In this document: positions 4,527-6,457 of the stretch, one piece after another | How the letters are laid out: each line of letters begins with the position of its first letter | How positions within the stretch are numbered: position 1 is the first letter of the stretch | NCBI GenBank assembly: GCA_009693885.1 | Contig: SHWK01000056.1 | Location: forward strand, 1 to 6,457 | DNA length: 6,457 nucleotides | Direction of reading: 5' to 3' | DNA from: Rickettsiales bacterium | GTDB lineage: Bacteria > Pseudomonadota > Alphaproteobacteria > Rickettsiales > UBA1997 | The notes under the pieces: generated by a model | Databases searched by the model: none | What the model saw: the letters and a program-made list of their open reading frames with translations, nothing else | Told to the model about the DNA's origin: nothing | Made by a program: the position numbers and the translations under genes

Positions 4527-5705
4527 ATGAATTACAGAGAGTTATTTCACAACTCAATCAACAAATTACGCGAAGAAAACCGCTATCGCCAATTTGTCAA
4601 TATTTCGCGCTTAAAAGGCGATTTTCCTTATGCCATCAATAATCAAAATGGTCACAAAATCACCCTATGGTGCTCCAACGATTATCTTGGAATGGGACAA
4701 AATGAAGATGCAATTAATGCCGCAATTGATGCGCTAAAAGGCTATGGCATTGGCTCTGGAGGCACTCGCAATATTTCTGGAAACAATAATTTAGTGGTTG
4801 AGTTAGAAAAAAAAGTTGCCTCTTTGCATAAAAAAGAAAGCGCGCTCTGCTTTGTCTCTGGCTATGTTGCCAATGATGCAACGATTCAAGCTTTAGCTAA
4901 AATTATTCCTGATTTAGTGATTTTTTCTGATACAAAAAATCACGCCTCAATCATCAGTGGTATTAGAAACAGTAAGCTTGAGAAGCATATTTTTCGCCAC
5001 AATGATATGAGGCATTTAGAGGAGTTATTACAAAAATTTCCGCCAGAAAAACCAAAAATGATCATCTTCGAGTCAATATATTCAATGGATGGCGACTTTG
5101 GCAAAATTAGCGAAATTATCACTCTTGCCAAAAAATATAATGCCTTAACTTATGTTGATGAAGTTCACGCTGTTGGGCTCTATGGCAATACTGGCGCTGG
5201 TTTGTGTGAAGAGCTTGGCCTTGAATCTCAAATCGATATAATCCAAGGAACCTTCGCCAAAGCTTATGGCTGTATAGGTGGATACATTGCTGGCAAACAA
5301 GAAATTATCGACGCAGTGCGCTTAAATGCCTCTGGATTTATTTTTACAACATCACTTCCACCCTCTATTTGCGCCGCTATAATCACCAATATCAATCATT
5401 TAAAATCGAGTTCTAAAGAAAGAAAAATCCATCAAGAAAAAGTTGCTACATTAAAAAATGCACTAAGAAAAGCTGGAATAAAAATCGTTGAAAACCAATC
5501 GCACATTGTATCCATCGTAGTTGGAGATGCAAAAAAAGCTGAAGAAATTTCAACTCGATTACTCAAAGATTTTGATATTTATGTCCAACATATTAATTAT
5601 CCGACAGTAGCAAAGGGCGATGAGCGCCTTAGAATCACAGTCACGCCACTGCATAGTGATGAAATGATTTTAGGATTATTGCAGGCACTAAACACAAACT
5701 TCTAG
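4527..5705 (+). CDS. hemA: 5-aminolevulinate synthase
   Basis: The 392-aa protein is a fold-type I PLP enzyme of the alpha-oxoamine synthase family. ALA synthase joins glycine and succinyl-CoA into 5-aminolevulinate, the first step of haem synthesis by the C4 route used by alphaproteobacteria. Visible landmarks are R21 in the N-terminal region, CSNDYLGMG (49-57), GSGGTRNISG (76-85, with T80 at the position linked to succinyl-CoA use), FVSGYVAND (109-117), SDTKNHASI (134-142), ESIYSMDGD (182-190), YVDEVHAVG (209-217, D211 and H214 contacting PLP) and TFAKAYG with the Schiff-base lysine K245. The C-terminal INYPTVAKGDERLRITVTPLH (356-376) is the ALA synthase version and separates it from KBL and BioF. 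An in-frame TAA directly before the ATG fixes the start. AAGGA at 4503 is too far upstream to be a normal ribosome site. The stop codon is one base from that of ruvX. Confidence 0.97.
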   Translation: MNYRELFHNSINKLREENRYRQFVNISRLKGDFPYAINNQNGHKITLWCSNDYLGMGQNEDAINAAIDALKGYGIGSGGTRNISGNNNLVVELEKKVASLHKKESALCFVSGYVANDATIQALAKIIPDLVIFSDTKNHASIISGIRNSKLEKHIFRHNDMRHLEELLQKFPPEKPKMIIFESIYSMDGDFGKISEIITLAKKYNALTYVDEVHAVGLYGNTGAGLCEELGLESQIDIIQGTFAKAYGCIGGYIAGKQEIIDAVRLNASGFIFTTSLPPSICAAIITNINHLKSSSKERKIHQEKVATLKNALRKAGIKIVENQSHIVSIVVGDAKKAEEISTRLLKDFDIYVQHINYPTVAKGDERLRITVTPLHSDEMILGLLQALNTNF

Positions 5706-5706
5706 A

Positions 5707-6177
5707 TCAGTTAAAGCCGCCCTTGACCACATCAATAAAATCGCGCAAAATCACACTAGCCGCAATATCATCAAAATGCTTCTGCTTTTTGCGTGAGGAT
5801 ATAGAATGAGAAATCTCCTTCGCCTCAAAGCTAGTCAACCTCTCATCAGCAAAAAAAATCTGCACTTTATCATCAAGAAATTTATTCAATTCATCAGCAA
5901 ATTTTTGAGTAAATCGTGACATTTCGTTAAAAGTGCCATCCATATTGATTGGAAAGCCCATCACGATTGCGATCACCCTCTCCTCTTTAAAAATATGAGC
6001 AATTTCAGCAAAATCCTTCTCGTTGCTTTGTCGATTGATAATTTTTTTTGGCGTCGCAAGAAAGCGCAATTCATCGCAAACCGCTATGCCTAGACGCTTA
6101 GTGCCCACATCTATGCCCAGCAATTTGCCTTGACTTGGCATGGATTTATGAAATAATGTGTGATCTTTTATAATCAT
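5707..6177 (-). CDS. ruvX: RuvX/YqgF-family nuclease (16S rRNA processing or Holliday junction resolvase)
   Basis: The 156-aa product has the RNase H-like fold motifs of YqgF: LLGIDVGTKRLGIAV (residues 19-33, D23), IVMGFPINMDGT (71-82), FADERLTSFEA (109-119, D111 and E112) and the C-terminal DDIAASVILRDFI (136-148, D136 and D137). The acidic active-site positions are intact. In E. coli the relative takes part in 16S rRNA 5'-end maturation, and related proteins have been described as Holliday junction resolvases; the role here is inferred from the family. The ATG at 6175-6177 is used; a second one at 6139-6141 gives 144 aa, closer to the usual length, and cannot be excluded. Neither has a Shine-Dalgarno sequence. 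It converges on hemA with a single base between the stop codons and is divergent from gatC, a neighbour also found in other alphaproteobacteria. Confidence 0.93.
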   Translation of the reverse strand: MIIKDHTLFHKSMPSQGKLLGIDVGTKRLGIAVCDELRFLATPKKIINRQSNEKDFAEIAHIFKEERVIAIVMGFPINMDGTFNEMSRFTQKFADELNKFLDDKVQIFFADERLTSFEAKEISHSISSRKKQKHFDDIAASVILRDFIDVVKGGFN

Positions 6178-6309
6178 TTTTACTAAAATTAAGAATATAC
6201 CGAAACTGATTCAATATATCGATCATTCGGTATATTGAGGATTCCCGCAAGGCGGGGCGCCACTTAATGTAGCGTAAAAATTAAGAATATGATCTTACTA
6301 TAAAACCCT
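6178..6309. promoter_or_regulatory. Divergent ruvX-gatC promoter region, largely repeat sequence
   Basis: This 132-bp region must serve both divergent genes and is mostly repeat copy 3. On the minus strand TCGATA (6222-6217), a 17-bp spacer and TATATT (6199-6194) could form the ruvX promoter with a leader of about 10 nt. On the plus strand TATGAT (6288-6293) lies at the far end of the repeat and could be the gatC -10, again with a leader of about 10 nt, but no good -35 is seen. Both are weak predictions. Confidence 0.3.
6185..6290 (+). repeat. Diverged palindromic repeat, copy 3, bounded by a 14-bp direct repeat
   Basis: Landmarks of copies 1 and 2 recur in order and, at the start, with identical spacing: TATACC (6196), CTGATTCAA (6206) and CGATC (6220) sit at offsets 0, 10 and 24, as in copy 2. 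Then come GGGGCGCCAC (6254-6263), TGTAGCG (6268-6274) and an A-run. About 10 bp are missing in the middle and the 36-nt terminal palindrome is absent. It has its own hairpins: AATATACCGAA (6194-6204)/TTCGGTATATT (6226-6236), 11 perfect pairs, and CCCGC (6244-6248)/GCGGG (6252-6256). AAAATTAAGAATAT occurs at 6185-6198 and 6277-6290, a direct repeat at both edges that could be an insertion scar or an internal duplication. The orientation is the same as gatC. Confidence 0.7.
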
Positions 6310-6457
6310 ATGACACAACTTACCAACGAAGATATCAAGAAAATCGCGAAATTAGCTTGCATTGAAGTCAGTGAAGACGATTACAAAACCTTAACCGCAC
6401 AAGTTGGCGGCACAATATCATGGATCGAGCAACTCAACGAAGCCAATACTGATGGGG
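6310..6457 (+). CDS. gatC: Asp/Glu-tRNA amidotransferase subunit C, N-terminal part (runs off the window)
   Basis: The first 49 codons are present. The start MTQLTNEDIKKIAKLACIEV matches the N-terminal helix of GatC, where members typically read LT.EDV..IA.LARI.V, and it continues with a second amphipathic helix containing ISWIEQLNEANTDG, which fits the family's ILxxVxQLxEvDTeg pattern. GatC is the small subunit that clamps GatA to GatB; the GatCAB enzyme converts Glu-tRNA(Gln), and in many bacteria Asp-tRNA(Asn), to the correct aminoacyl-tRNA in the cytoplasm. The full protein is usually about 95-100 aa, so about half is visible, and gatA would be expected just beyond the edge. The ATG at 6310 has no Shine-Dalgarno sequence; the leader is only 19 bp from the end of repeat copy 3. 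Confidence 0.9.
   Translation, partial: MTQLTNEDIKKIAKLACIEVSEDDYKTLTAQVGGTISWIEQLNEANTDG

Noticed and set aside
1..6457. CRISPR array or defence system
   Set aside because: The repeats are three dispersed units thousands of bases apart in differing orientation, not a regular repeat-spacer array, and no cas-like, toxin-antitoxin or restriction gene is present.

Overview
The window is AT-rich, tightly packed bacterial DNA that most resembles an alphaproteobacterium of the Rickettsiales or a similar host-associated lineage. Three things support this: a C4-pathway 5-aminolevulinate synthase (hemA), ruvX next to gatC in divergent orientation, and intergenic spaces holding dispersed palindromic repeats that recall Rickettsia palindromic elements. 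The lineage is an inference from gene content and style; no marker gene fixes it.

Layout from left to right: the 5' end of tsaC (tRNA t6A synthesis, minus strand, running off the window); repeat copy 1; rnhB (RNase HII, minus); a 75-bp divergent intergenic region; a membrane-anchored DsbA/ScsC-like thiol-disulfide oxidoreductase (plus) ending at a clear intrinsic terminator; a Pif1-like DNA helicase (plus); a 383-bp gene-free stretch with repeat copy 2, a GC-rich island and probable promoters; an EamA/DMT-family transporter (plus); hemA (plus); ruvX (minus), whose stop codon lies one base from that of hemA; repeat copy 3; and the 5' end of gatC (plus), also running off the window. The genes are mostly housekeeping (tRNA modification, RNA primer and ribonucleotide removal, envelope disulfide chemistry, DNA unwinding, haem precursor synthesis, 16S rRNA processing or Holliday junction function, Gln-tRNA formation). 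They do not form one pathway.

The unusual part is the repeat family. Copies 1 and 2 are 139 bp each, gap-free, about 94% identical and in opposite orientation, so they form an inverted pair around rnhB, the DsbA-like gene and the helicase gene. Read in the repeat's forward direction they fold into four successive hairpins. Five of the eight differences between them fall in stems, and all five swap a Watson-Crick pair for a G-U pair or the reverse, which suggests a structured RNA read in one direction. The forward end of each copy forms a promoter-like element (-35-like hexamer, 17-bp spacer, TATAAA or TATAAT) pointing at the next gene, tsaC or the transporter. Copy 1 also supplies the last codons and stop codon of rnhB. 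Copy 3 is a shorter, diverged relative bounded by a 14-bp direct repeat. Taken together the family looks like a mobile or once-mobile structured element that inserts at gene ends and may add 3'-end RNA structure and a downstream promoter.
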